The notes: generated from the letters alone by a model not told the origin. DNA of 64,000 nucleotides from Ruegeria arenilitoris (GCF_013030265.1 NZ_WPZQ01000005.1:186001-250000); one strand, 5' to 3'; positions 15,732 to 25,753 are shown, counted from the stretch's first letter. Translations and numbers: made by a program.

Positions 15732-17945
15732 TCAGGCCGGAGATTGACTGCGGCTGCGCGCGATCAACTGGGTGACAATGACCGGAGAGGCCACGGCCAG
15801 AGCGATCAGGTCCGCTGTCAGACTTGGTGCAACGAAGATGATCCCTGCGATAGCCATCAGAACCCGACCTGCAATATTCATCGGTTTCAGCCAATAGCCC
15901 ACGACAGCGGCCGACAGGGCTATAACACCGGCGATACAGCTTGTTGCGGTATAGGTGAACTCCCACAGATTGAACCCGGTTGAGGACACAAACAGCAGGA
16001 CCGGTGCATAGACAAAGGCCATCGGGGCGATGACTTTGCCCAGTCCAAGGGTGAAGGCCGACAACCCGGTTCGGAACGGGTTCGAGTTGGCAATCGCCGC
16101 AGCCGCATAGGCCGATGTACAGACCGGCGGGGTGATCTCGGACACCACACCGTAATACAGCACGAACAGGTGGCTTGCGATGGGCGGGACACCAAGCTGT
16201 GCAAGTGCGGGCTGCGCAACGGATACCAGCATGATGTACAGCGCCGTGGTCGGGATGCCTGCGCCCATCAGGATGCAGACAACAGCAATGAAGACCAGCG
16301 AGATGAACAACTGCAGGTCTTCCATAGCAAATAGCTGGAAGCTGCCGAATGAGATCATGTTGTAGAGATCCGAAGCCAGATTGCCCGCACCCTGCGTAAC
16401 CATAAAACCGATGCGAAAGCCGATGCCGGTGGTGTTGATGACACCCACCACGATGCCGACAGCGGCGGCAGCGGCCCCCACGGCCAGCGAGTATTTCACG
16501 CCCAGTTCGACCGCGGCCAGCATCTCGGGCACTTCGATCCGTTTCTGGGGGTTCAGCGTAGCGATCACTGACAGGCCGCAAAGAATGGCCGTCATGGTCA
16601 GATCGAATCCGCCATCAGAGAGCTTCCAAAGCACGAACGCAAGGAACGCCGCCGTATAGATCAGGGTTGTCGGTTGCTTGATGCGCGACATGCCCGCGAT
16701 CACCGCCAGCGATATGCCGCAGAAGGCCGACATGAAGGGTGTGTAGCCCGTGAACAGCACCACCAACAGGCCGATCAGAGGGACAATATTGGCCCAACCC
16801 TCAGCCCAGACAGCCTTCAACTGCGGCAGCTGCTCTTTCGCCAGACCTTTCAGGTTCAGTTTGCGCGCCATCAGGTGCACCACGGCAAAGACGCCGACAT
16901 AGTGCAGGATTGCCGGGAAGATCGCCGCGATTACGATGGTGGTGTAGGGAACCTCGAGGAACTCGGCCATGATGAAGGCGGCCGCCCCCATGATCGGCGG
17001 AGTGATCTGACCACCGGCCGACGACGCGGCCTCGACCCCGCCCGCAAAATGGCCGGGGTATCCAAGGCGCTTCATGTTGGGAATTGTCAGCGCGCCGGTC
17101 GAAACGGTGTTGGCCACCGAAGAGCCCGAAATCGTGCCGAAGAAGGCCGAGGATACCACCGACACTTTTGCCGGACCGCCGGTATAGCGGCCCGCCAAAA
17201 TCGTGGCGTTATCGATGAAAAGCTGTCCCAACCCCGTGCGCTGCGCGATCACGCCAAACAGTACGAAATGGAACACGATGGTCGAAACAACCCAAAGGGT
17301 GACGCCGTAGATGCCCTCTTGCGGGAAATACATCGAAGACACGAAGGTTTTGAAGTTCACGCCGGGATGCTGCAGCAATCCGGGGAAGTACGGCCCCAGC
17401 AGGGCATATGAGATGAAGACACAGATGATCAGCGGCAGCACCCAGCCCAGCGTGCGGCGCGCGATGTCCAGCACCAGAAGGATGATGATCACGCCCAAAA
17501 CCACGTCATAGGTGTTCGGGTTGCCCATGCGGAACGTTTGTTCCTCGATCCCCAGAAACGGAATGCCGCGCCATGCAACGCCCACATACAGGGCAGCCAC
17601 GATCCCCAGCGCCATGAAGACCAGATCGTAAAGAGGGATGTTGCCGATGCGGAACCGGCTGACCTTAAGCGCATAGAGGCTTTTGGCCCCGATAATCGGA
17701 ATGGTGGCGTAGACCAGAATGAACAGCAGGGCCAGATAGATACCCATGTGCCAGTGATCGGCCGGCAGGCCAAACCCGGCCGTGAAGAATTCATAGAATG
17801 CAAAGATCAGGGCAACGACACGCAGAACCTTGCCGGTTGTCGGCGTAACCTGCCGGACGGCGGCACCTTCGTCGAATTGTTCTTCGATGGCAGCCAGCTC
17901 TTCGGCTGTCAGCTCGTGGTCATCAAGTTTCTGTGTCTCGGACAT
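15732..17945 (-). CDS. TRAP transporter permease, 4TM-12TM fusion
   Basis: Fused DctQ-DctM type permease of a TRAP-TAXI importer, 737 residues, the normal size of the 4TM/12TM fusion family. The N-terminal 60 residues are soluble and acidic. Then come about four helices (QM part) and a long DctM-like part with GTISGSSVANTVSTGALTIP and AGIPTTALYIML. It works with the TAXI binding protein upstream and is driven by an ion gradient. AGGGGG precedes the ATG. Eighty bases separate it from the binding-protein gene, and a hairpin lies in that gap, which may lower permease yield relative to binding protein. Confidence 0.93.
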   Translation of the reverse strand: MSETQKLDDHELTAEELAAIEEQFDEGAAVRQVTPTTGKVLRVVALIFAFYEFFTAGFGLPADHWHMGIYLALLFILVYATIPIIGAKSLYALKVSRFRIGNIPLYDLVFMALGIVAALYVGVAWRGIPFLGIEEQTFRMGNPNTYDVVLGVIIILLVLDIARRTLGWVLPLIICVFISYALLGPYFPGLLQHPGVNFKTFVSSMYFPQEGIYGVTLWVVSTIVFHFVLFGVIAQRTGLGQLFIDNATILAGRYTGGPAKVSVVSSAFFGTISGSSVANTVSTGALTIPNMKRLGYPGHFAGGVEAASSAGGQITPPIMGAAAFIMAEFLEVPYTTIVIAAIFPAILHYVGVFAVVHLMARKLNLKGLAKEQLPQLKAVWAEGWANIVPLIGLLVVLFTGYTPFMSAFCGISLAVIAGMSRIKQPTTLIYTAAFLAFVLWKLSDGGFDLTMTAILCGLSVIATLNPQKRIEVPEMLAAVELGVKYSLAVGAAAAAVGIVVGVINTTGIGFRIGFMVTQGAGNLASDLYNMISFGSFQLFAMEDLQLFISLVFIAVVCILMGAGIPTTALYIMLVSVAQPALAQLGVPPIASHLFVLYYGVVSEITPPVCTSAYAAAAIANSNPFRTGLSAFTLGLGKVIAPMAFVYAPVLLFVSSTGFNLWEFTYTATSCIAGVIALSAAVVGYWLKPMNIAGRVLMAIAGIIFVAPSLTADLIALAVASPVIVTQLIARSRSQSPA

Positions 17946-17977
17946 GATGGCCCCCTGATTACGCGTATTTCGAGTAC

Positions 17978-18001
17978 CCGGTGCCCCAATCGGGACACCG
18001 G
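17978..18001. repeat. REP-like hairpin between binding protein and permease
   Basis: Imperfect inverted repeat: arms CCGGTG/CACCGG and CCC/GGG separated by one mismatch, loop AATC. A closely similar element occurs at 43378-43401 behind another transporter gene. On the - strand transcript it lies about 25 bases after the binding-protein stop. Confidence 0.55.
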
Positions 18002-18025
18002 ACGTTTAAGTTTCGTGAGAGAGGA

Positions 18026-19033
18026 TTACTGAAGAAGCCCGGCTTCTTTGTAGAACTTCTCAGCGCCCGGATGCAGCGGAACACCCAGTGCCTCGACACC
18101 GTCCAGCGCCGTCTCGGCTGTGATCTGCTTGCCTTTGGCATGACCGTTATCCAGCAGCTTGCGGGTGTTGTCGTTCCACAGAGCCTTGGTCAGCTGATAG
18201 ACCAGATCGTCGGACAGGTCCGAGGATACAACCAGCATCGCGCTGACAGCGGGGGTTTTGGTTTCGGCGTCGATCCCTTCATAGACACCGCCCGGAATGG
18301 CCGAGGGGATATAGGCCGGGATGATCTCATTGATCTTCGCCAGATCCTCGTCCGAGAAGGAATGCAGGTTCATGCCCTTGGTCGAGGACAGCTGCACCAT
18401 CGCGGCAACCGGCCAGCCCGCAGCATAGAAGTAGGCGTCCAGCTGACCGTCTGCCAGTCGCTCGGCGCTCTGGCTGTTGTTCAACTCGGCTTCGTCCATG
18501 TTGTCACGGTTGACGCCCCAGGCGTCCAGCATCTGCAGCACGGCAACCTGTGTGCCGGAACCAGCCTGCGCGATACCAACCCGCTTGCCTTCCAGATCGC
18601 TCAGATCGTTGATCGTCGCTCCGGCTGGCAGCACCAGATGCAGGTCTTCTGGGAACAGGTTGGCCACGATGCGCAGGTTGGGGTGAGGTTTGCCCTCAAA
18701 CTTGCCTTCACCCAGATACATCGAGCGCGTGACGTCGGCGGCGGCCAGACCGGCCTCCAACTCGCCGTTTTGAACGGCTGCATTGTTAAAGACAGACGCG
18801 GTGGTGGATTGCGCAATCGCGATCAGACCCGGAACACCGCACTGTCCACCCTCTTCACACGGGCGCGACCCCGGAGGGGCGGAGATACCGTTTGCGATGG
18901 TACCGCCGATGGGGAAATAGGTGCCACCGGCTCCACCGGTGCCGATGCGGAAAAACGTCGGGTCCTGCGCCAGCGCGGGTGCGGCTAAGGCGCCAGCCAA
19001 TGCAAGGCCTGTCAAACACTTCACAAATTTCAT
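18026..19033 (-). CDS. TAXI-family TRAP solute-binding protein
   Basis: Periplasmic binding protein of the TAXI family, 335 residues, the receptor of the TRAP importer encoded downstream. A signal peptide covers about residues 1-23, ending in APALAQ. The mature part starts with FFRIGTGGAGGTYFPIGGTIANGIS, the hallmark TAXI N-terminus. I chose ATG 19033, with GGAG upstream and followed directly by the signal peptide, over the frame opening at 19174. First gene of the - strand operon ending at the beta-lyase or RidA, and divergent from a LysR gene. TAXI ligands include glutamate-like and sulfur-containing organic anions; the ligand here is not determined. Confidence 0.92.
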   Translation of the reverse strand: MKFVKCLTGLALAGALAAPALAQDPTFFRIGTGGAGGTYFPIGGTIANGISAPPGSRPCEEGGQCGVPGLIAIAQSTTASVFNNAAVQNGELEAGLAAADVTRSMYLGEGKFEGKPHPNLRIVANLFPEDLHLVLPAGATINDLSDLEGKRVGIAQAGSGTQVAVLQMLDAWGVNRDNMDEAELNNSQSAERLADGQLDAYFYAAGWPVAAMVQLSSTKGMNLHSFSDEDLAKINEIIPAYIPSAIPGGVYEGIDAETKTPAVSAMLVVSSDLSDDLVYQLTKALWNDNTRKLLDNGHAKGKQITAETALDGVEALGVPLHPGAEKFYKEAGLLQ

Positions 19034-19112
19034 TGTAGTCTCCGTCGTTGGTTCGTTGGATTCGGTTGATCCGAACTTCGATCCTGAAAGCCTAGTGAGA
19101 ATTATCATAAAT

Positions 19113-19122
19113 ACAAATTTGT
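19113..19122. promoter_or_regulatory. Palindrome in LysR/TRAP intergenic region
   Basis: ACAAATTTGT, a perfect 10-bp palindrome in AT-rich DNA between the divergent LysR gene and the TRAP-TAXI operon. It is a candidate binding site for the LysR protein, as LysR genes usually regulate the divergent operon from such a site. Confidence 0.35.
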
Positions 19123-19161
19123 TATATTTCACAAAACTAAGGTTTCGCTTATGTATTGAGT

Positions 19162-20130
19162 ATGAACCTGACACAGCTCACCGTATTTCGCGAGGTGATG
19201 GAAACCGGCTCCATCTCGCAAACCGCCAAGAAACTGAACCGCACTCAGCCCGCGATCAGCCTTGCATTGAAGAACCTTGAAAAGGCACTGGGACTGACCC
19301 TGTTCGAGCGCAAGGGACGACGATTAGTGCCCGTACCTGAGGCGCATTACCTTTTAGCTGAAACCACAGGTATTCTGGACCGCCTCGCGGCAATTTCCAG
19401 CACAATGGAAGGATTGATCAAGGGGCATTCCGGCAGCCTCAATATCGCTACAATGCCTGGTCCGTCCGCCTTCTTGTTCCCGCGTTTTATTAGCCAGTCG
19501 GTTGGTGAGAACCCCGAGATACGTATCACATTGTCCACGCGCAGTTCGCCTCAGATTATGGAGCTTGCGGGGACCCAGAATATTGATTTTGGCTTTGCGG
19601 ATTTCGAGCATTCAGCCGGGAAAGAGCCCCAGTATTCTACCGAACTGATCCGGGCAGACTGTTTTTGTGCCGTTGACAGTGATAGCCCGCTTGCTTCCCG
19701 CAAGATCATAAGCATTTCCGACCTCGATGGGGCTCCCATGGGAGGGTTGCATGCCACGCATCCATTCCAGCGCAAAATTAGACAAGAGTTTGAGGATGTC
19801 TCCGCTGACTATAATCCAACGGTGACCTGCCAGTACTTTCTGCCATTGATACCATTCGTGAGTTCTGGTCAGTGTTACTCGATCGTGGACCCGCTGACCG
19901 TAGCGACTGAACAAGAACTAAATCTGTCAAACGGAAAGGTCGCGTTTTTACCCTTTGAGAAACCACTAAGATACGAATACGCGCTTCTCGAGCCCGATCA
20001 CCGTCCACCGTCTCAATTGGCTTTGAAGATCAAAGCGGGTTGGAAAGCCGAAGTGCTAAAGATGTTGAAAGGGGTGAAAGCCAAGCCTCATGCAGTTGGG
20101 ATAGATGAGACGGGAAGCGAGCAGAGTTAG
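19162..20130 (+). CDS. LysR-family transcriptional regulator
   Basis: LysR-type regulator of 322 residues. The N-terminal winged helix (1-60) has SISQTAKKLNRTQPAISLALKNLEKALGLTLFER spread over the usual helix-turn-helix. The C-terminal effector domain (about 90-300) has the periplasmic-binding-protein-like fold. ATG 19162 matches the normal family start; an in-frame TTG sits two codons earlier and ribosome-site support is weak for both. It is divergent from the TRAP-TAXI/beta-lyase cluster and so most likely senses the imported compound or a metabolite and activates that operon. Confidence 0.9.
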   Translation: MNLTQLTVFREVMETGSISQTAKKLNRTQPAISLALKNLEKALGLTLFERKGRRLVPVPEAHYLLAETTGILDRLAAISSTMEGLIKGHSGSLNIATMPGPSAFLFPRFISQSVGENPEIRITLSTRSSPQIMELAGTQNIDFGFADFEHSAGKEPQYSTELIRADCFCAVDSDSPLASRKIISISDLDGAPMGGLHATHPFQRKIRQEFEDVSADYNPTVTCQYFLPLIPFVSSGQCYSIVDPLTVATEQELNLSNGKVAFLPFEKPLRYEYALLEPDHRPPSQLALKIKAGWKAEVLKMLKGVKAKPHAVGIDETGSEQS

Positions 20131-20363
20131 GCAACTTTGGCTCTTCAAACTGAAAACTGCCGGGGAGGAAGGTTCGCTTAGAATCGACTTTTGCGGACCA
20201 AAGAATGTCATCTTTGGGCCAGTCGCGTTTGCAGCACCGAACCTCATGAACGGCAGCACTCAGCTGATGACCTTAAAAGCTAAGGCTACTCGGTGCCTGA
20301 AGGGTGTTGCGCTTCTGCGTTTGTGCATTAATCTTTATTGAAAACAAAGAATTAGGATTTGTA

Positions 20364-21806
20364 TTGAGACCCCTGATAAAGATCGCCGCTATTTGCGCAA
20401 TAATCTACTGCTTTGGTACTCTTTTCTGGATGCTCCAGGTAGCAAAGACGCCGCTGAGCATGACCCATTTTCTGCTGTTGCTGGGCGGCATTTTCGCAAC
20501 TTTCGTTGCGCTGATGGCTAAAGAGCCCTGGGATCTGGGCAGCCCCTCATCGAAACGCCCTGATGAGCCTGAAAAACCGCGAATTGAAATGACTGTTGAT
20601 GAGATGCTTTCTGGTGTCGATTCCCAGGAAATCGGAGCAGTCATGGAAGAGCTGGAAGGTCATGCGACGAGACCAGCTGAAATACCGGGTTGGGCCATTC
20701 GGTTGGTGTCGCCCTATGCAGATACGCCACCGCCGAACTCTTGGTTCGGAGGACGGCCCGCACTTCCCGCTGATTTTGAATGGCCGAGGAACACAGCGGG
20801 TCAGGCGATGAATTTTGTAGCCCAGATAGATCTCGGCGAAATCCCCCCGGAACCGGAGACTACGCAAAGAATACCCGGGCTTCCCGAGGCCGGCACGATG
20901 GTGGTTTTTGCCAATTTCCGAGGCGATCTGGGCCATTTGATCACGATCTTTCCAGAGCATAGTCAGTTGCGGGAACGGTCAGAGCCAGATGATCTGGAGG
21001 CCACTTTCCATTATCGAAGAAAGGCTGTGTTTCCAAAGTGGCATTTTGAGCTGATTCCTTATCTAGACAGCGCCGAAGCGACTCCGCCCGGAATATTGGG
21101 TGAAGAGGAACCTCACGAATGGATCACGAACTGGGGCCTCGCATTGGCAGAGCTGGATGCTGCATCCGGTTCAATCCGGAGCCATCGGAGTGACCGAAAC
21201 AGGCATCTGAGCGACCTGCGTCGAATGAAACGGAGTGAATGGCCTGCAGCGCGCGGCAACCCAGAGATACTGGAAAGAACAAGATTCTACCGGCAGGTCT
21301 CGAATTTGTTGTCGCCCTTGCAGAAAGAGATTGCAGCGTTTCGAAAGCTTGCGGAAAACCACGATCCAAGCGACGTCGTAGATCAGGAAGCCTTACAACG
21401 CCTGATGTCTGCACGGATGGACCTTGTGGCAAATCTGCCTGCAAATGCCAAATACGGTATCGCTTCGCTCAACCGCGATCATCAATCAAATATACTTCAT
21501 AGCTTGCTTCTGGAAAGAGATGTGACACTTGAGGAAAAGCTGTCTGACCTGCCTGAGTGTTTCCACGACTTTGTGAGCAAGCACATTAGCGCCTGGCGCG
21601 GACATAGGCTTTTTGGCCAGAAACTTCCAAAAACGACTTCGATCCTGGACTTTCGCAGTGTCCAATGCGTGCTGGATATCAAAGCTGATTATTATCTTGG
21701 CACCGAGAGTGAACACCAAGATGGGTTTTCGATCTGGACTCCGATCGAAGCGCTGACCGCCGGGGATTGGTCAAAGACAAAGATGTACCATCACACGAAT
21801 GTTTAG
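20364..21806 (+). CDS. DUF1963 (YwqG-like) protein with membrane anchor
   Basis: Protein of 480 residues whose middle part (about 95-260) matches the DUF1963/YwqG pattern: SWFGGRPALPADFEWP and FVAQIDLGEIP. Two hydrophobic helices near the N-terminus (about 4-26 and 33-52) suggest a membrane-anchored form. A long C-terminal helical, charged region follows and a second short YwqG-like stretch appears near the end. The TTG at 20364 is preferred because AGGA lies six bases upstream; the longer frame from 20304 has no ribosome site. YwqG-like proteins are often linked with polymorphic-toxin or immunity loci, but nothing nearby supports that. Function unknown. Confidence 0.7.
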   Translation: MRPLIKIAAICAIIYCFGTLFWMLQVAKTPLSMTHFLLLLGGIFATFVALMAKEPWDLGSPSSKRPDEPEKPRIEMTVDEMLSGVDSQEIGAVMEELEGHATRPAEIPGWAIRLVSPYADTPPPNSWFGGRPALPADFEWPRNTAGQAMNFVAQIDLGEIPPEPETTQRIPGLPEAGTMVVFANFRGDLGHLITIFPEHSQLRERSEPDDLEATFHYRRKAVFPKWHFELIPYLDSAEATPPGILGEEEPHEWITNWGLALAELDAASGSIRSHRSDRNRHLSDLRRMKRSEWPAARGNPEILERTRFYRQVSNLLSPLQKEIAAFRKLAENHDPSDVVDQEALQRLMSARMDLVANLPANAKYGIASLNRDHQSNILHSLLLERDVTLEEKLSDLPECFHDFVSKHISAWRGHRLFGQKLPKTTSILDFRSVQCVLDIKADYYLGTESEHQDGFSIWTPIEALTAGDWSKTKMYHHTNV

Positions 21807-22236
21807 AAAGGTATCGGTCTTCTCAATGAGACTCTGCCGAATTGCGGCCTCGACCTGAATTCGCAGTACACAGACACTAAGGCATTGCCCATTCGATCTT
21901 TGCCGAACTAAATGAAATATGAACCGAAAAGCGGACGTGTCTTGACCGTGCGACGTTTGTCAAAATGAGATCCTGCCGCCGCTCTCTGGGGCGAGCCTGA
22001 ACAGACCCTTTGAACCCTGAGCGGATATTGAGCGGTGCAAATGCTGCGTTTCGCCATACCGGCCATTCAGTAGTGCTTACATCGGTCGGAACGGGAAAGA
22101 TATGCACGCCTGCTTCGTAGTGCGAATCCTATATTTGATGTTCATGATCAAATCCGAGGAATGCTCTGAGTTCCTCAAGAAGAGGAGCCAGAGCATCTTT
22201 TTCGACATGATCTCTCAAGATGGATTGGCAACGGCA
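21807..22236. other. Intergenic stretch, no gene recognised
   Basis: About 430 bp between two converging genes. Short frames on both strands show no ribosome sites or recognisable motifs. An imperfect inverted repeat near 22155-22200 (GATGCTCTGAGTTCCTC and reverse-like GAGGAGCCAGAGCATC) could fold into a hairpin followed by TTTTT. It might act as a terminator on the + strand. Confidence 0.4.
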
Positions 22237-23292
22237 TTAACTCGCCCCCAAAGCCTGCCCGCTTTCACCAAAGAAGTGCAGTTTTTCAGGTGGGAAATGC
22301 AATCCGATCTTAGCCCCGGGCTCAAGATCCGTATCTCCATTCAGGCGGACAGTAACTTTTTCTTCGCCGCCACAATCAACGATTAGGAAAGTATCAGCGC
22401 CCAAATATTCGATTACCTCAATGATACCATCGCTTTGACCATCACCAGCTGCGACCACCTCAATATGCTCAGGCCGCACGCCGAGTTTGGTTGCGTTGCC
22501 CGATAGACCGAACTCACCACTGCGACCGTGCTCAAGCTTGTAAGTGCCGCCTTCGGTCGTGCAGGGCAGGATATTCATTTTTGGACTACCGATGAATTGG
22601 GCCACGAACAGGTTGGCAGGACGCTCATAAAGTTCACGTGGCGTACCGACTTGGGCGATTTTGCCGTACTCGAGAACAACAATGCGGTCGGCGAGTGTCA
22701 TTGCCTCAACCTGATCATGCGTGACATAGATCATCGTACGCTTGAGGCTTTGGTGAAGTTTGGCGATTTCATACCGCATCTCAACCCGAAGCGCTGCATC
22801 TAGGTTTGAAAGTGGCTCATCGAAGAGGAACGCCGTCGGATCGCGTACGATGGATCTTCCGATTGCCACCCGCTGCCGCTGACCGCCAGACAGGTCCTTT
22901 GGCCTGCGCTCAAGGAATGGTCCCAGCTTGAGAACCTCGGCGGCCCGGTTGACCTGTTCGGCTATCTCGGCCTTGGAAGCACCGGCTACTTTCAGAGAGA
23001 ACCCCATGTTCTCGGCAACCGTCAGGTGCGGGTAAAGCGCATAGGATTGGAACACCATCGTCAGCCCGCGTTTTGAGGGCGGATGATCTGTGACGTCGCT
23101 GTCATTGATCAACAAAGACCCGCGCGAGATGTCTTCTAGCCCGCCAATCATGCGCAGCAAGGTAGACTTTCCGCAGCCGGACGGGCCGACGAAGACAATG
23201 AACTCACCTTCCTCGATCTTGAGATCTACGCCCTTGATGACCTGCGCCGAGCCGAACCATTTTTCGACTGACCTTAGTTCGATGCTACCCAT
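22237..23292 (-). CDS. MalK/UgpC-type sugar ABC transporter ATPase
   Basis: ATPase of a carbohydrate ABC importer, 351 residues. Walker [10 protein letters not shown] (about 36-44), Q-loop [13 protein letters not shown], signature [14 protein letters not shown], Walker [13 protein letters not shown] and H-loop VTHDQ are all present. A C-terminal TOBE-type regulatory region (about 240-351) is typical of MalK. ATG 23292 overlaps the stop of the glycosidase gene by one base (TGATG). The frame upstream to 23499 is coding for the glycosidase, not this protein. It is the last gene of the LacI-controlled operon. Confidence 0.94.
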   Translation of the reverse strand: MGSIELRSVEKWFGSAQVIKGVDLKIEEGEFIVFVGPSGCGKSTLLRMIGGLEDISRGSLLINDSDVTDHPPSKRGLTMVFQSYALYPHLTVAENMGFSLKVAGASKAEIAEQVNRAAEVLKLGPFLERRPKDLSGGQRQRVAIGRSIVRDPTAFLFDEPLSNLDAALRVEMRYEIAKLHQSLKRTMIYVTHDQVEAMTLADRIVVLEYGKIAQVGTPRELYERPANLFVAQFIGSPKMNILPCTTEGGTYKLEHGRSGEFGLSGNATKLGVRPEHIEVVAAGDGQSDGIIEVIEYLGADTFLIVDCGGEEKVTVRLNGDTDLEPGAKIGLHFPPEKLHFFGESGQALGAS

Positions 23293-24548
23293 CAGGCCCT
23301 CCCTGCCCAGTGAAGCCAGACGGCGGCTGTCCAGGTAAATGCCTGGCCACCTGCAGGGCTGCCGGTTTTTGGGTCGAAGTATTCGGCGAACCCATAGCCC
23401 GATATCAGTTCGGCAGTCTTCTGGCGCAGCTGTTCTGCCTGCTGTGCATGCCCCATATCCGCCAGGCCAAACCCGATCATCATGTTCATGAACGCCCATG
23501 TCGGACCTCGCCAGTACCGACGTGCGTCGAATTTCGGCATATCCGGATCGTAGCTAGGAACGGGGTAAGGCACAGTTTCCAGAACTGATTTCAATCCCTT
23601 AAGCATCCGATCAGACTCCATGCCAGCGTACCAACACAAGTATGACGCGTTGGAAATACTGTCGGCAATCTCCCCGGTATGCGCGTCACGGGAGTCGAAG
23701 CTCCCTAGGTCCTCGTTCCAAAGCGAACGCGCGCCGGATTCCAGCTTTTCAATATCCTCACTCAGGCCCTCGGCCTCCAGTTCGAGCTTCTCGCTGATCA
23801 TCAGCAAGTCCCGTGCAGCGCGCAGGGTGGTGAAAGTCATAGTGGGATCGGCGACGCGGAATGGGTTGAGCGACAACAGGGCTTGCTGGTCCCATCCCGC
23901 ATCTCGGCCGATCTGAACCAGCTTGATGTATCGGTCGTAGTCGAACTTTGTGGGTCGGTCGTCGCTGTTCACGTGGCTGGTGTCGCGGCGCTGGTATTCC
24001 CCAACATCCGATGCATCCATGCGCGCCATAGAGTTGTCCCAATCAGGGGCGTTATCGCGACCCGCCTCCCACGGATGGGTCGTGCACACGGCACCGAATT
24101 CATCAAGGCGCCATTTCATGATCCAACGATGCCACGCCAGCATTTTAGGGAACAGCTCCTTCATGCGATCGTCCCCGAAAGCGGTATCCTGTTCCCAGAT
24201 TTTGCGTACCATGGTCGCGGCAATTGGGGGTTGGATGATGCCCGAAGACGGGATCGGGCCATTGCATCCCCAAACATCGGGACCGGGGAAATATCCATCA
24301 TCCTGCTGGTGGAACAGGATATGCGGGACCATGCCGTCTTCCCATTGCCCGGTGAACAGCGTCTCGATCTCAGTCCAGGCGCGGTCAAGGTCGAATTGGG
24401 CAAAGCCAAGTGCTGCAATCGCGCTGTCCCAGTTCCACTGGTATGGATACAGCCCTTCGGTCGGGATGGTGTAGCCGCCGCGATCATTGGCAATCAGGAT
24501 ATTGCGCGCCTCGCGGTCGGGGTTCGTATGTTGGTTCATCTGTGTCAT
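23292..24548 (-). CDS. Glycoside hydrolase, MGH/GH63-like
   Basis: Cytoplasmic (no signal peptide) alpha-toroid glycosidase of 418 residues, resembling GH63-type mannosylglycerate/glucosylglycerate hydrolases. Landmarks are [14 protein letters not shown] near residue 35, FFP-type [28 protein letters not shown] and [20 protein letters not shown]. These match the aromatic and acidic motifs of trehalase/GH63-like folds. It overlaps the upstream permease gene by four bases and the ATPase gene downstream by one. Its place inside an importer operon suggests hydrolysis of an imported glycosylated compatible solute. The exact sugar-acid substrate cannot be read from sequence. Confidence 0.82.
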   Translation of the reverse strand: MTQMNQHTNPDREARNILIANDRGGYTIPTEGLYPYQWNWDSAIAALGFAQFDLDRAWTEIETLFTGQWEDGMVPHILFHQQDDGYFPGPDVWGCNGPIPSSGIIQPPIAATMVRKIWEQDTAFGDDRMKELFPKMLAWHRWIMKWRLDEFGAVCTTHPWEAGRDNAPDWDNSMARMDASDVGEYQRRDTSHVNSDDRPTKFDYDRYIKLVQIGRDAGWDQQALLSLNPFRVADPTMTFTTLRAARDLLMISEKLELEAEGLSEDIEKLESGARSLWNEDLGSFDSRDAHTGEIADSISNASYLCWYAGMESDRMLKGLKSVLETVPYPVPSYDPDMPKFDARRYWRGPTWAFMNMMIGFGLADMGHAQQAEQLRQKTAELISGYGFAEYFDPKTGSPAGGQAFTWTAAVWLHWAGRA

Positions 24549-25753
24549 CCTTTGACAGACCCCGCTGTGAGGCCCTTGGTCATGAAACGTTCAAGCCCCA
24601 GGAACAGCGCCATGATCGGAACGGTGGCGATCACCGCACCGGCCATCAGGTGCTGACGGGGAATTTCTGAGGAGTTCAGCATCGTGACCCCTCGGGTCAG
24701 AGTGAATTTCGACGGGTCGTCCAGCAGCATGAAGGCCAGCAGGAATTCATTCCAAGCGATCATGAAGACATAAAGTGAGACCGATGCCAGCGCCGGCAGG
24801 CTGAGTGGCAGGGTGATCTTCCAGATCACCGCCAGACGCGACAACCCGTCCATCAACCCGGCCTCTTCAACCTCGGTAGGTAGACCGCGGAAATAGCCTT
24901 GCAGCATGTACAGCGCGACGGGGATCGTGGTGACCGGATATATCATGACGATGCCGAGGATCGAGTTGCGCAATCCGGTCAGCGAGAAGGCGATATAGAT
25001 CGGCAGCGCCAGAACGATCATCGGCACCATGTAGATCAACAGGATCGAACGCGAGAACGCCTTTTGACCCTGAAACCGGAACCGCGCCACCGCGTATGCG
25101 CCAGGTACGCTGAACAGTAGCGTGATGAATACGGTCAGGACCGAGACATAAAGCGAGGTCCATAGGTATGTACCGAAATTGAAGTCACGGAACAGTTCGG
25201 TGTAGCTGCGGAACAGGTCGGTGCCCTGAGACAGGTCGACCGAGAAGTCCAACGGGTTCTGCAACAATGCCTGTTGAGATTTGAGGCTGGTCATGACCAT
25301 CACGTAGAACGGGATCACGACGATTGCCGTGAAGAATATGTACCCGAAACCTGTGCAGAAGCGGATCAACGCCTCTTCGTATTCATGGCGCGTGAGCTCT
25401 CCGAATGGCGTTTCTTTCAGGATTGCCGCCAAGGAGAGGTGCATGACGACGGCCATGGCGATAACTGTGACCAAAACCGCCTGCAGGGATGTGTCCGAGC
25501 CGATCAGAACCGGGCCAAACCCGGTCAGCCCAGACAGGCCCAACAACGCCGATATGCCAAGGCGGGCCGGAGCACGCTGCGCGGGAAAGCGGACATATAC
25601 CAAACCGGCGACCGCACCCCAGATCAGGCAGAGCAGAACTTGCGGGCGAAAAGCGGCCCCGGTTGAAAACGACATGGTGATGGCAACGGTGGTGGCGACT
25701 ACAACTAGCCACAGCGCGCCCAAAACCGGAGCGGTAAGATACCCTTTGCGCAT
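24545..25753 (-). CDS. MalG-type sugar ABC permease
   Basis: Inner-membrane permease of 402 residues, longer than the usual 280. The last 290 residues are a standard MalG-like permease with the EAA loop EVEEAGLMDGLSRLAVIWKITLPL. The first 110 hold about four extra hydrophobic helices. ATG 25753 follows GAGGAGGG by six bases and overlaps the previous stop by one base (TGATG); a GTG one codon earlier is the alternative. It pairs with the MalF-type protein encoded upstream. Confidence 0.92.
   Translation of the reverse strand: MRKGYLTAPVLGALWLVVVATTVAITMSFSTGAAFRPQVLLCLIWGAVAGLVYVRFPAQRAPARLGISALLGLSGLTGFGPVLIGSDTSLQAVLVTVIAMAVVMHLSLAAILKETPFGELTRHEYEEALIRFCTGFGYIFFTAIVVIPFYVMVMTSLKSQQALLQNPLDFSVDLSQGTDLFRSYTELFRDFNFGTYLWTSLYVSVLTVFITLLFSVPGAYAVARFRFQGQKAFSRSILLIYMVPMIVLALPIYIAFSLTGLRNSILGIVMIYPVTTIPVALYMLQGYFRGLPTEVEEAGLMDGLSRLAVIWKITLPLSLPALASVSLYVFMIAWNEFLLAFMLLDDPSKFTLTRGVTMLNSSEIPRQHLMAGAVIATVPIMALFLGLERFMTKGLTAGSVKG

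Noticed and set aside
16674..17411. 245-codon open frame on the + strand opposite the TRAP permease gene
   Set aside because: Composition rich in Arg, His and Gln is typical of antisense shadows; the opposite strand encodes an intact TRAP permease.
17981..18988. 335-codon open frame opposite the TAXI binding protein
   Set aside because: Antisense shadow: no signal, no motif, and the opposite strand is a complete TAXI protein with signal peptide.
23883..24656. 257-codon open frame opposite the glycosidase gene
   Set aside because: Shadow of a clearly conserved glycosidase frame; no ribosome site.
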